From Pomacea canaliculata (taxonomy: Eukaryota > Mollusca > Gastropoda > Architaenioglossa > Ampullariidae), in the NCBI RefSeq assembly GCF_003073045.1, contig NC_037602.1, forward strand, positions 12,217,731-12,281,730: a stretch of 64,000 nt of DNA. Direction: 5' to 3'. The position numbers and the translations under genes were made by a program. The notes beneath the pieces were generated by a model. The model did no database searches. It was not told where the DNA came from and saw nothing but the letters and a program-made list of their open reading frames with translations. Of the stretch, positions 42,551 through 56,000 are shown one piece after another; within the stretch, counting starts at the first letter, position 1, and each line of letters starts with the position of its first letter.

Positions 42551-42599
42551 GAGCCTGTGTCATGTACATCACAACCTGTAGCCACGCCTGACGAGGGTG

Positions 42600-44000
42600 G
42601 GGGAGAGTGGGGAGTCTGTTGTACCCGGCCTTGGTCAGTGGATTTGTTTCCCTTGTCATCCTTTTTTTCCTCTCATTTAACGTTCAGTTGACGTAACATT
42701 CCTCACTTTGGGGATTTTTTTCCTCTGGAGCGGAGTACTGCTAATTAGACCCTTTTCCATCATTTTTTCATTTACTGACCACTCAAGAGTAAACAACTCC
42801 ATGTTCTTGTAGTGGTGTACATCCTAGAGCACTTGTTCTAATCTTTGCAGTCTATATTACTTACTGAATGAAATGTGGATATTGACAATCGAAGTGTAAG
42901 AATATTATTATATACTCAGCAAATAATTTACGATTACAACTACAAGGGGTCAGGAGAGGTCATCTGCCCCGGGGCACGTGCATGCTCTCTCTATATCACA
43001 GTGACGTGTTAAAAGCAGTCACGGCTGCTGATCTGTTTCACTAGTTTATATGCACGTGTAACTGCACACCATTCAATTTTATTAAAACATTGACGTATAA
43101 ATCAGATATGACTTCATTTGTTCCACACAAAACCTGCTTGCCTGTATTTTGACGGCAATTTGTCGTTTAAAAAATACAAAACAAGTAGAGTTGATTGCAT
43201 TCCTAATATCCTTTTTCATTTCGAATGGAGATCAATCAGTTTGGGAAAAGACCACCTACTGTGGGGATCGAGGCAACTTACTTATCTGATCGTCTGTGTT
43301 CCTGTTCATTGCTCCCATTGTAATTTTTTTGTTTGTTTGTTTTATTTTGTTTTTTGCTACTCTGCAAAATCCAATTAATTAAAAAAAACGATAGATAGAA
43401 ATATCAAAATATTAATATAACTCAGAAGGCAATATGAAGGGCCAGCTAAAGCAAGTTAACACCCTTTTTACTGCTAGTGTAAGCAGGTGTAAAAAAAAAT
43501 AGAGCGTACAAATAAATATTCGGAAAAATAAGTGGGGAGCATGAGTGGGGAAGAGAGGGTTAACTGATGAGCTGTAGTCTTTTTGTTCATTGACCTGAAA
43601 ACAAACGTCCTCATGTGATGGATGATGGCTGTCCAGTGACGAGTGAACAGATTGTGAAAGTGAGACAGAGGCAGACCGTCATTACCTAATGATGCTTCTC
43701 CCTACCTTCTGCCTGACTCTATACACACAGGTAAATGAGGAATTAACTGACACAAACATGTTCCAAGAAACTAACTCATGGACTTCTAGACAGTATTTGT
43801 AGTTCCCACGTTTGCTCAAATGTCCAGTGTCACGAGGTCTTGATTCAGTTCTTTTTTGACTGTAGCATCATCACAAACGCCTAATGGCGGGATTTCTAGA
43901 GGTCAACATACTTTACTGGTTCATCAGAAAATGAACATGGGACACGTGACATTCAGAGTGTTTCTTGCGGCCTTGACACTGTTGACGTGCGGCGCATCAA
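42600..44000. repeat. Upstream block of lipase copy 5, diverged, no gene
   Basis: Parts match the upstream blocks of the other copies (e.g. 43600-43830 against 12730-12990). This is the last sequence in the window shared with the lipase array. Confidence 0.55.
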
Positions 44001-46149
44001 TGATGAAGTCGGTTCAGTGAGAACTGACCGCCATGTCTTCCAGCGGCTTGTGTAACACACAATCCTTTCATCTACTTGCATCTACGCCTGCGTAATGACT
44101 TCAGAGCTCCTTGTGCTTCTGGTTTAGCCTGCACTTGCATACTTTATATGTATTTATATATAAACCCCCACAAGACTTGACATACATGAACCACTTGCAG
44201 AGTACAGTGAGTACTTGATATGTGTATGAACACGCGTACTTCATATGCACACACACACACACAGCGAAAACGCAACAGAAGTGAGAGTCCTGGAGTATGC
44301 GCCGTCGTTGGAAACACCAGCTGCTTAGTGGGAGGTGGGAAAATATCAAAAGCGTCAGCAATCAAACGGAAAGCCTATCCTGTTCAGCAAATGTGGTAAT
44401 CACTTGGGTACTGACCTTTCCAGTTTTACTCAATCTTTTCTCGGAGATTTCTAGAGCTCTGCTACGTCACCTGTCACTTCACGTCCTTCTCTGTACTCGG
44501 GCCTTTCATTAAATTTCAAGAAAACACCTTTTAGCATATTAAGTTCAGAGCGTTATCTAAACGCTGCAAATGCGATCTTTTGAGGGTAGAATGCTTTTAC
44601 ATTGAGTTGGGGCTGCAACTCGTCGAAGATGGCTTTCGCCACATAGCAACCAATCTTGCACGTCCACATCACACACGCACATTCAATCCACCATACTGGC
44701 TCCAGAAAGCACAGTCCTGCTAGCTGCATACTAAATCCTAGCTAAACGACGATGATTAGTTTATAAGCATTGTAGTTGACTGTTAGGCGGAAGCATGTAG
44801 CTATTCTGGCAATGCAGCTGGACCTGATTTACAGTTGCAAAGCTTCGCACGTTATCCAGCTATCCTAAGTTCCAAAGTTTACACAAAACCCTTATTATTA
44901 GTTTACAAGCCACACCACAAAACTTGATCAAAAAAAAAAAAAATTAAATTAAAAAACCGATATTCCCAGTTGGTATGGTTATCTCTTCCCCTCCCCTTTG
45001 AACACCAACTTAAAGCACTACTCCTACACTTAAAGATTACTAAACAAATGGGTATTTTGTAAATGGAGTTTTAAAAATCTGCACTAAACAATCAGCATTT
45101 TTATTTTGTTGATCACCAAATTAAAAAGCTGTGACAGAAAATTATGTATTTGTTTTAGATCAATATAGATGTAGAGGATAACAAGTTAACCATCCATGAA
45201 AATCAAATGAAATTAAAAAAAAAAATCCTATTTCCAAATTTTGGTGTACTTTCTACATAAAATGCAGAAAAATCCTACAGTTAACAAATCTGCCTAACAC
45301 CATTTGAAGCCCAAACTAAAACAAATTGACCAGCTGTCAAATGCCTTCAGCTCTACAGACAGCACACATAAACACTCACCCATCCACCCACACATACATG
45401 TGTACAGCATCTACATACTTGAGTGACAGCTTTCTCAATCCATGTATTATACACTTTTTTACACAAAAGAATAATTTTTGTTATGGTATACTCCAGTTTA
45501 TTTACAAATGTGGTACATGTCAGTGTACTTGCATTCCCTAAAAAAAAAATGCACCACTTTTCCTACCCTTTTGTTGTTGCTAGTTCCTGATTAATTTTTC
45601 TTTTATATGAGCTTGAATTTTCACAGTTCAGCAGGAAAGGACAGCTTGACCCAAGGGAGGTGATGATACTTGTTGAATCAATTACTAAACATGACCGCTA
45701 GAGTAGCCAACACAGCTAGGATAGTCTGAACCACTAGAGTACCCAGAACCACTAGGGTGGTCAGCAGTGTGTGCTCTTCACCTTCCTCCTGGACTCAAGC
45801 CATTATTACCCACCCTTAGGTAAAATTATGGCCTTTAAATGTCCAGACATTGAACACCATAAACTCACTCTGAAAGAGTTAAAACATTTCCAGTTACAAT
45901 GAAAGAATGCAGTGAAATGGCCATAACAATATTAGCCTTGATCTGACACACGAAATCTGGCATCACAGAAGATTGGACATGCACAAGAAACCCACACTGA
46001 ATATTTCAGTCAATATCATGACAACTGTAACTGGCTTTATAGTGACAGTGCACAGTGATAGTGCACCTTGACATCACAGGGTCTGTGACAGGGCCTTGCA
46101 ATCTCAGCACAGTCTTGCACATTTGTGTATTTTTAATTTGCACACCATT
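44000..46149. other. AT-rich intergenic region, no gene seen
   Basis: Single-copy DNA between the lipase array and the end of KNTC1. Small ORFs are low-complexity, and a short CA repeat lies at about 44250-44265. I could not point to a certain polyadenylation signal for KNTC1. Confidence 0.5.
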
Positions 46150-47022
46150 TTACAGAAGACCCTTCATTCGCAAGTATGCCTGAAAAAACAAGACACAATG
46201 GGTTATTTGTTACTGCAAATCCATACAATGTAAAAGAAACATTTATGCGTTAAGAAAATATTGCAACAATTCATTACTGTCTATTTATATGATTATGTGT
46301 ATCATATAATATGCATAAACAAGTACCAACACATGCATGCACACACACACACTTCTATGAGCCAGCATTAATACTTTTAACAGAAAACGTGTGTTGTACA
46401 GACAAAAGTATGTAAGGACATGTGAGAACCTGAAGGTCTGTATCTGGAACACTCTCATTGTTGTTGCAGCAGGCAACAAGACGCTCTTTCTGGTCAGGGT
46501 AGTGTTGGAAGTACAGGTCCAGGAGAGTTTCTGCCTGAGCCAGCCTGTCAATACACCATCTCTGTTATCTCAATGAGAATTTTGCAGTGTTGCTGGCTGA
46601 ATTTAACAACACCCGATCAAAGGAGCTTACAGATAAAATTTTGGAAACTCATTGTCTGTCATTGTCAGTTTTGTGCAGTAAATATTTATCACACTCAGAT
46701 ATAACACTCAGGCCTGACAAGCATCCAGGATATCTCAACTTTTCACTTGTTTTGTAATGATGCACTTGATTTATGCGAACTAAAAGATAAAAGAGATTTT
46801 AAGACATTTTGATTCATGCATCCTGAATGCACACTTTTAAAATGGCTATTACAAGATCCCTTTGTTCTGAAAAACATACATGTTGTTGGATGCTGCAAAT
46901 AGTAAGCATCCATCAATGTTGTCTTGTTTAATGATGAAGTTTATAAATTCTGGAAGGGCTGTGGTTATGATGCTCTGATAGTCCTCTTCTTGAAGGATTG
47001 CTTCAAACAATTTCTCTTGCAT
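46150..47022 (-). CDS. KNTC1: KNTC1 last exons (3 exons, C-terminus)
   Basis: Exons 47022-46880 (MQEKLFEAILQEEDYQSIIT..), 46544-46430 (LLDLYFQHYPDQKERLVACC..) and 46179-46150 (AYLRMKGLL then TAA). Phases 0, 2 and 0 agree. The intron before 47022 is the longest in the gene here, about 3.4 kb, and holds mobile-element pieces. Confidence 0.83.
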
Positions 47023-50000
47023 CTGTCACAAAATCCCACAAAGATAGTAGCTTTATAGGACAAAAGTCGATTCACTGCATCTGATGAAAATCAAATATAA
47101 ATTAATTAATTTATCTTTGAAACAAAATTTTTGTCACCTTCAGATTTGTTCTTAGACCAAAATGGACTTTTGCATAAAGCTAACATAACAAGAAAATGCA
47201 TAGACTGTGTGTATATATATATATACATGAACATGATTAAAAAAAAACATAAATAAGAGAGATAGTTGAGAAAGAGTATATGTGTCTGAAAGAATGAGAG
47301 ATAGAGAAGGAAAGAGTATGTGTGTGCATGTGGAGGGGAGGAAGGGGTTGGAAATAGTAAACATCCTTTGAGATTTACCAGATGACAAGACTATAGGAGC
47401 TTTGCTACTATTTTTTCTTGTCAGACAAAGAGTTCTCCCCCTCCTTAGAAACTAATACTAGGAAAGGGGAAGGCATAACTAATCTAGTTATTTACTTCCA
47501 TGAATACTCTTCATCCTATAAACAGACCCTTTCATCAGCTAATCACTACTGACACCATCCCCCATCATACATAGAACTGGAATAGCTGGATCAAAAGGGC
47601 AGAGGAAGGTTGATTATGTCATCTGGCAAGTCTCAAAGAGTTTAGTTAAAAATTTTATTTCTTCAACATTACCAGACGACATGACCATAGAAGAATAAAG
47701 AAAAGGAAGAATAGCTGAGGCATCTGAGATGTATCTCTCTGAAGAGAGCCACCACGAAATCAAACTCCACCTGGAAACCCCCAAGGTAACCTACTGGTCC
47801 CAAGCCTGGATGAAGGAGGAGGGTTGGGCATGGGGTTAGCAACCCCATCGTATAAAACAACCCCTGCTACAGAAATTGACTCTGCAACACTAACACAACG
47901 AGAGCCTGGACGGGAAAATCCCTCTTTGGAAGGGTCTGTGACACATGCTGGTGAAAGCCTTCGGTAAGTCAGCTCGCTGACCATCTTCTCACAACCAAGG
48001 CAAAAACCAGGATAAGGACCTGGAGCATCGGAACCCTATATAAGAGAGGGAAATCAGCTCAGGTAGCCCAGGAAATGAAAAACCATGGCATTAAGCTCCT
48101 CAGCCTGTGCAAGACCAGGTGGAATGGCAGTGGTCAGACCAGACTTTCACCAGGGAAGACTATCATTTACTATGGACATGAAGACCCTGACCATGGCCAC
48201 ACACAAGGAGTATAAATACTGATAACACCTGAGGCTGTAAGAACACTAATAGCATGGAAACCAGTCTCCCCACGACTCATGTCAGTGACTGTTTGCATTT
48301 AACGCCATGGCAGCAACTAGGGATATATCACAGCAACAAAAGATAATTCTAGCATAACAACAAAAGGTAATAAATAGAAAGGAATAAATAGAAGAAGAAC
48401 TACTGGATCAACCAGAGCTGCTAGCACAAAGACAGTGGGTTACAGAAGAAATTAGTATGAAAAGACTTGTGTGAAAAAAAGACATGCATAAAATACTGGC
48501 ACACCATATTCCGATGGCAAGCCAGGTAGATGCAGCTACAAACTTCATAAGGTCTATGCAACAAACAAGCCCAAAGTAAAAGGTGAGAAGACACTCCCTG
48601 GAAGCCCTGTTCTCTCGCCAAGGAATACCTTTAACTCAAAATCCTGCCCAGCAAAGTCCAGCTACAGCAAGACTTATTCCTTTTCAAATCCTCATAAGAC
48701 AATCCTACAAAAACACACTAGAGCCGGGTGCTAAACCTGATAAAAGTATGAACAGTTTTAGTAGGATGAAGAAAACACAGAAAGTATCTCAATGTTAGTC
48801 TGGCAACAATAAGTGTCGAAACTTCCTATGCTCTCTCTGCTGGTTAAAGCTACCAGTGTCTCACGGAAGAAGAGTTATGCCCCTTCACCTAAAAGGCTGA
48901 GGGGATTGGCTCTACTGTTTCTACATTGTCTCATGTTGCCATTTGAATAGAAGTGTTGGATCTTCATGTTTACATGTGCTTCTGCTGTTTGCTCCCTTCT
49001 TCTGTTTTGCAACTGGATTGAGAGCTGATTGGATCTATTGACTGGATTCCACTCTGCTGTGCTTCACTCACTTTGGCAGCGACCTTAAGCTGCAGTGAAA
49101 TGATGATCACCTTTTTGCTCTTTAATATGCTAATATTTTCAATGCTCTCAAGATTTTCTCAATGCTTTCTCCATATTCTCCTGATGTCATTAACCCTTCT
49201 TTTCTTGAGTCATCACCATTATTGCAGTAATTGCCCTTTACTGCTGGAACGCAGTGAGTCTTCACATTGTTCTACATCCTTGTGACTATTTCATGAACCA
49301 TGTTCAATGCAATGAGAGCCTTTTAGCTGAGATATTGCACTATACAAATTAACTTATTATGAAGCAGCCTTCAATAAAAGATGAGACTGAGTCCCTCTTT
49401 CATAATTTGTAATTCTAAGAGGTCCTAACACACTATAGGTGTCCATGTGGCTAAATGTCTCTTCAATGTCTCCTGCCTGGACCAATAAAAAAGTGAATAC
49501 AGCTACTAGTACTGGCTGAGGTAAGTGAGGTAAGAATTCCCCTCCTTGGTCAAGGAGGAAATGGTTATAAACACTTCATCCTCTTGTCACATCCTTCTAG
49601 GTGTATTCTTCTTCACATGCAATCGGTCATTCACTGATAAGTAGGTGCAGGTAACCCTTGTAGGGTATGGCAAAGAGAGCCAGTTATGTGTCAACTTCAT
49701 GCACAGGTTGCTTGTGAAAAAAACGGGAATAGCAAGTCCATAGAGTTGAACACAGTACCACCAGTGCAGGAAGGTCAAATCATGACTGAATCATGGAGTA
49801 GCAAAGTGACCGATTACCGAAAGAAAAAAATGATATTGAAGAATGCTGGTGACCAGCTGATGCGAGGGTCTGAAGTAGTCAGGGGAAGCAACTGGTTTGG
49901 TTAACTATGCCTTGCAATACCTAGCATTTGTTGCTAAAGAGGGTTTGTTTGTTTATTTGTGCTTTATGTCGTGCTAGCAACTATGGCTATATCACGGCAA

Positions 50001-53000
50001 AAAGTAGTTGTAACCTTAAAGGTTTTGGAATAAAATTTCCCAATTCTTATAAACATGATATATTTTTAAAGGCCAACATAATAAGTAACCAAAATGTAAA
50101 AAAGGGTGGGTAAAGCATTAAAAGGGGTGTTGAAGCCCAAAAACAAAACTATCACATTATTACTATCACATCAAAAACAAAACAGAACTATCAGGACATA
50201 AAAATTTTAAATTTGATGGTAGAGCCCTATCCTCTTCAAAAAGGAAAAGATTGCCGCCGATGGGATGGACCTAAATAAGGAGAATAAAGATTTCTCTGTA
50301 AAAAATTGACGTGTAGCCTGAAGCTAATGAGGGAGAGAACTCTACAGCCGATAAAAATGTAGTAAAACTCCTATGGTCAGGTCATCTGGTAAAGTCGAGA
50401 AAAGAAAAAAACAATTGCAAATGAATAAAAATCTCAATACAGACAAGTGTGGCTGTTGATAAATTCAGTCCCAGTTCAACAAGATGATGGACATCTGACA
50501 AGAGCTCGCTATGATTTCCATCAAGAATGTCCTGAAAGAAAGAGGAAACTGTATAAAACATGGCCTCAAAGTACTCTTTGTGTGTGTTTGTGTGTGTGGA
50601 ACCAGTGATATTTGACATCTATTATCTCACAAAGGGTTTGTTTACATATTTGGGTCCCATCTTACGTGGTGTCTCATAAACATTTATTATTATTTCATGT
50701 AACTTTCCCTGAATACATGAACAAGTTTTATCCTATTTCAAACATAAAAAAAACAGGTGCTATTCAAATTTGTACAAACAAAAAACAACAATAAAACTTG
50801 CAACAGCAAACACTGGAAACAAATAGAGGTAACAAAAATTAAATGCTTTCAAATTTAAATCTAACATTCACTGCCCAAGGCACTCATTAGAAGCAGAGAT
50901 GATTGAGGACAGTGTTCTTTCTAAGCTAACCTGTCAGCCTCCTCCTTTAGTCCACAAACAAAGAATAGTTTATGTCAAAAGATCTGTGCCTACCTTGAAT
51001 TTAGAGTCCTGCTGCAATGGATCCATGTCAAGACAGGCAGCTGAGCAAAGAGCAAGACCAAGGCACTGGAAATGGTGTGCAAGCAAGATGAAGTCCAGCT
51101 GACCAGACACAGGACAACTGCAAAATCATATCAACTGTATGAAAGGCAGATTGAAACTATGCCTCCAAATTATTGAAATGTGAAATATCGAAGCCAGGTG
51201 GAATGATCAACTCTGGCCATCCATTGTCCTTTTTCCCCACAATGATCTCACCCTTCTTCCATTTTTTGGGTCTTTGTATCATACTTTTTTAATAGTATAT
51301 TGAACTTGCTGCTCAGTGGGGGAAATGCACTATATAAAGTGCTTTTTATGATTATTAGAATATTAAATTTGGGAACATCTTCAGCAGTAATAAGTAATAA
51401 TAAATGTATTTTAATAGCACCTTCCTTCTGCATCAGCTTTACATAGGTACAGGCACACAAGCTAACACCTTGACATCAAATGCACCTTCGTGAAAACACA
51501 GACACACATAAACATTGCCTACACATAACACTGCATGCACCCGTATTTCCCCCCAACCACTACCACAAACACACACAAACATGCATACAGACTGCACAGC
51601 ATGCATGCATACAAGCATACACACATACAGGCTGGAGCAAACTGGAGTACAATGAGAAAACCCTAAATGGTCAGCTTTGTGTCACATTCATAGAGAGAAT
51701 GACAGAACTATGTTGGAGCTGAAATACAAACCCACCAAACCCAATTCTTACTGTTGTGTGACAGGCACATCGGCCACTGCTCCACCAACTGCAGACATTT
51801 CCCACCGAAACAGGAATTTTATCATTCATATGAGTCTTTCTTTAAAAAATGTCCTTATGTCCTTGCATTCCCAAGGCTAACGTACATTAACTGTTTACAT
51901 ACCTTTGTATAAGATTAAAACAATGAATACAGGCTTTCATCTGGTCATCTGTCAGAGGCACAGTCACTAAAGGATGAAAAATGAAAAGACACATTCACTG
52001 TTTTGAAGATGTTATGTATTGACCTGTACACTCTTCCCTTTCTATTGTTGCTAAATTATTTATACAAAATATTGACACAAACATTCTGTGGATGTGAAGC
52101 AGTTATGTGCTTTGATATTTTAATGGTAATTGGTGGCCAAGTGGTTACCAACAATCATAGATAATTTTAGCTGAGATTATCTTCCTGACTATTTGTTGAT
52201 TTGTTCTGGTTTCACCACAGCTGAAGTCATGATTTTAGATTCAAACTGTAATTCACAAACTTCTTGGCTGTGACAAGGTGAACAGCAACTGTGGGCTTCC
52301 ATTAACTTGTTGCAGAATGAGCCACATGATTTGTGTGCGAATGTTGTTTTCAGCTTATTATTGAGATTTTTTTTTATGTAGGTACATATGTGTGTCTCTA
52401 TTGTGTTGAGCTTGCTATTTATTGTTTATATGCAGGTGGATGTAAGAGACAGAAAGGAGATTTAAAAAAAAAATTTATTCTAATATAGTTTGGGCTGTCT
52501 GCTAGTACCCTCAGGTAAATATTTACTTTTCAGTTTTGAGGCTGCTACTTTAATAGGATACTATACTAAAAAATACATTTTACAGGGGTTTTTGATTTTA
52601 CTATTACTTTAATCCAATAAATAGAATATACTTTTCTCTGACCTGAGAGAGCATACAGTGCAGGGCTATAAAGATAAGAAAGCTTACTCTTGCCAAGGGT
52701 GGAAGTCAGCAATGGCCTGCCAGGCATGAGCAAATATGGGAAGACTCCAGACTGATGGCATAGCTTGCAGTCTCTTCAGTATATATTCCAGATTTTCTAG
52801 CTGTGTAATAGTACATATAAGTTGGACAGGATCCAAGACATTCAGACTTGTACATTTTAAAAACAAGAAGTTCAAGAATAATGATGGGCACAACAGACTG
52901 AAAAAAACACAAACGTTTAATTCTAACTTTACTTGCAATGGGCTTTAAAAAACCCACACTTTCTTCTTATCCACACAAAAGTGAAAGTATTAATTAATAC

Positions 53001-56000
53001 ATACCATACTGAGGCTAAGCATTTGCTGCAGAATAGCTGCCCACATCTGGCGGTCCTCAATGCCATAGTCAAGACACAGACTGGCTACAAGTAGCACGGC
53101 CTGCAAAATAGTGCCATGTATGTTCAGTGCATCTTTTTATCCAAAGAACTTATCAGAATATGCTTGTAGGTTACATCACCCCTATCACATTGCATCATGC
53201 CATAATCATGTTATGATCCCCCTCTCCATTGCACCTCATCTGGTCATGTTCATAGGTTATGCAATCCCTATCCCTAAGATTCTTCCAACAATACAATGAA
53301 CTTCCTATGTGTCTGTTTTATTACAGATCTGATGCCAAAGCTAACAAGCAGTCCCAACAAGAGTATGACCTTTGATTATGTCATTTTTGAAAAAGTAATG
53401 ATGCTTCTAACCTCAGAATTTCTCACACAGCCATTACAGACTTAGTTATCTTTTTTTTTTAAATGCATTGGAAACTTCTGAAGGCAGACATTCACATCCT
53501 TATAGAGAATTATCTTTAGCATCAGCAAAACCTCTTTCACAACTTCATAGACTGATGTAAAAATTCAACATTAAAGAAGGCCTCTTTCAAGTCACTGAAG
53601 CACTGTCTGATAACTCAACAAGTGCAGTACTGCTGGATAACCAAATAGGAGCTTACATTCATACCACAATAGCTGTATGTCAAGAATACCCTCTATCACC
53701 AGTGATGTTCAATATCTTCTTGGAGAACATCATGGCTATCACACTTCCACTTCCATTGGTGGAAGTCCGATCTGCAGCCTTTACTTTGTAAACAACATAG
53801 ATTTGTTAGCAGTCACTAACAAAGAACTGCATGACCTCACCAACAGACTGACAGTTTGAACAATTATGAAATGGAAACCAGCACTGACAAGAACAAAGTT
53901 AAGATCAATGGCAACGACAAAGCAGAGATCTTTTTGCAGAGTACTGCTTGAAGAGGTAAGCAGCTTCAAGTACTTGGTAGTCACCCTCTTCAAGAATGGC
54001 AGCTCTATGTCAGATATCTGCATCAGGATTACAACAGCACCAGCGGTGATGGTTAAACTGGATGTGATCTAATATAAGCATAACATCAAGTTTACCACAA
54101 AGTACAATCTACAAAACCCTTGTAGTACCAATTCTGCTCTATAGATGTGACATGTGGATTCCTTGCCAACACAAAAAGGGAAATCCAGTTCCTGTGGAGG
54201 CTGCTCCAGGTCTCATAGAGAACATAGAACCAAGAACTCTGTACGAAATACAGTTGCCACACTCATAGGACGTCAGGAACTTCTACTTGCAGCAGTCAAG
54301 AGACGTATGCAGGTCTTCTTTGGCCCCATGACCCAGCTCAACAAAGACTATTTTTCAAGGTACCTTGAGGGTAGTCAATGATGCAGTGGCCAAAGGAAGA
54401 ATTGGACTGGTCATCCTATGAAGGACCTGCTCACTATCACCCAAAATAGGAAAGAGTGGAAGGCCCTGTTAGCTGCCATGTCTATCCATGTGCTCAACCA
54501 ATGACAGGTACCAGTCAAGGGATGACTGTATTTAAATGGTGAGACTTACCGGCTTGCTGTGGCTGTGGTTTCGCCAGATGCCCTTAACAAGGCCTGTCTT
54601 GTTGCATTCAAGGAAAGTGTCTTGGGAATGATGGATGTGGAGCTGCTCCAGGTGGGACAGGTACATCAAGACCTTCAGAAGCTCCCTGTTGCAGACAAAG
54701 TAATGCTGTACCAAGCTGCACCTCAGTCAATTTGTATTAAGCAGAATATCAGCAAAGTATTATCAAGCTAGGTTAGAATTTGCTAAACCTATTTTAATCT
54801 TGATGCCAAATACTTTAAAGAGAAAACCCCCCACCTTATTGTGTCACAAGTGTATCCCAGTGGCCGAAGGTCTTCATCTGTGGCCACCTGTAGCAAGCAG
54901 TAGAGGCACTGCAGGCGGCCCCTATAGCTGATGCTTTCGGCTTCCTCCTGGAAACAAGAATTTGAATCATTCATACACTATTTTCTCCCAGAACAACTGG
55001 ATTAGCTCTAGAATTGAAAGCAAAACTAATCAGCATGGCTTACATGAGACCACAGCAATACTCCACTAACATGCCAAGAAAGAGAAACAAGTAATCATTG
55101 TTCTCACCATCAGGGTGTACCCAACAAGAAACTCTATAATTGCCTTCTTAGGTCCATGCTGCAAAAAGTACTTCACCCTGTCATAGGACAGAAAAGTTTA
55201 TTGGTGATCAAAGACAATTATTTTGACAAGCCCTATTTATACATATCACCAAAATTTAAAATATACAAAATTAGCCAAAGGTGACAGAATATTAATCATA
55301 TCCATGTGTGTATGTGTTATTCTATGACTAAGGTAATACACTAACAGACTTGCCATAGACTGCTCAGTAACAAGCCACTGCTCATTAACAGAGAAATCAG
55401 CAAGACACAAAGGAAAGAATCAGTAACTACTTCTTCCCTATCTCTTTCACCAGTGAAGTAAAGAAAATATCTTGCAGTTTGACAAATGCGCTTAAAATTT
55501 GGTTACGATTTCTATGAACTCCAGGGAATTGTCCCTCAAACCACAGGATCATATGAAGAACAGACTTGAAGAACAGGTGTGAGTGCAGATAAAACAAGTT
55601 CAAAAGAAAGCATACCTAAGGACTGATCTACAAACATCATATTTCAACCAGAAACTCATGCTGAAGTGTAATCCACTGGACTCAGTAACAACAGATTTTG
55701 CATCTTTGAGTCAAAAAAAAAATAAAATAACCTCTTCATGTTGTCCTGTAATCTGCCATTGTCAGATTGATCTGTGAACTTCAGGCTGGAAAAACTGATG
55801 TTCATTGTCTGTGAAAGAACATAACCACCATAGTTTACTTTGTAGAGTAAACAGGAATACTTTGCTCTTATGGCACCGAACAAAAATGAGAAAGTCATAT
55901 CTAAACTTAAAGAATTTTTGATACAACAGGGAAGTTAAAATAAATCAAGAATCTTGCGTGCTATCAAAATGCAGTACTATCACATACATGTATTAGGAAA

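Noticed and set aside
55656-55898. 80-aa minus-strand ORF taken as one KNTC1 exon
   Set aside because: Only 55808-55732 is exon; the continuation past GTTATT is intron, because the next exon at 55177 completes the split Arg codon and continues the homology.
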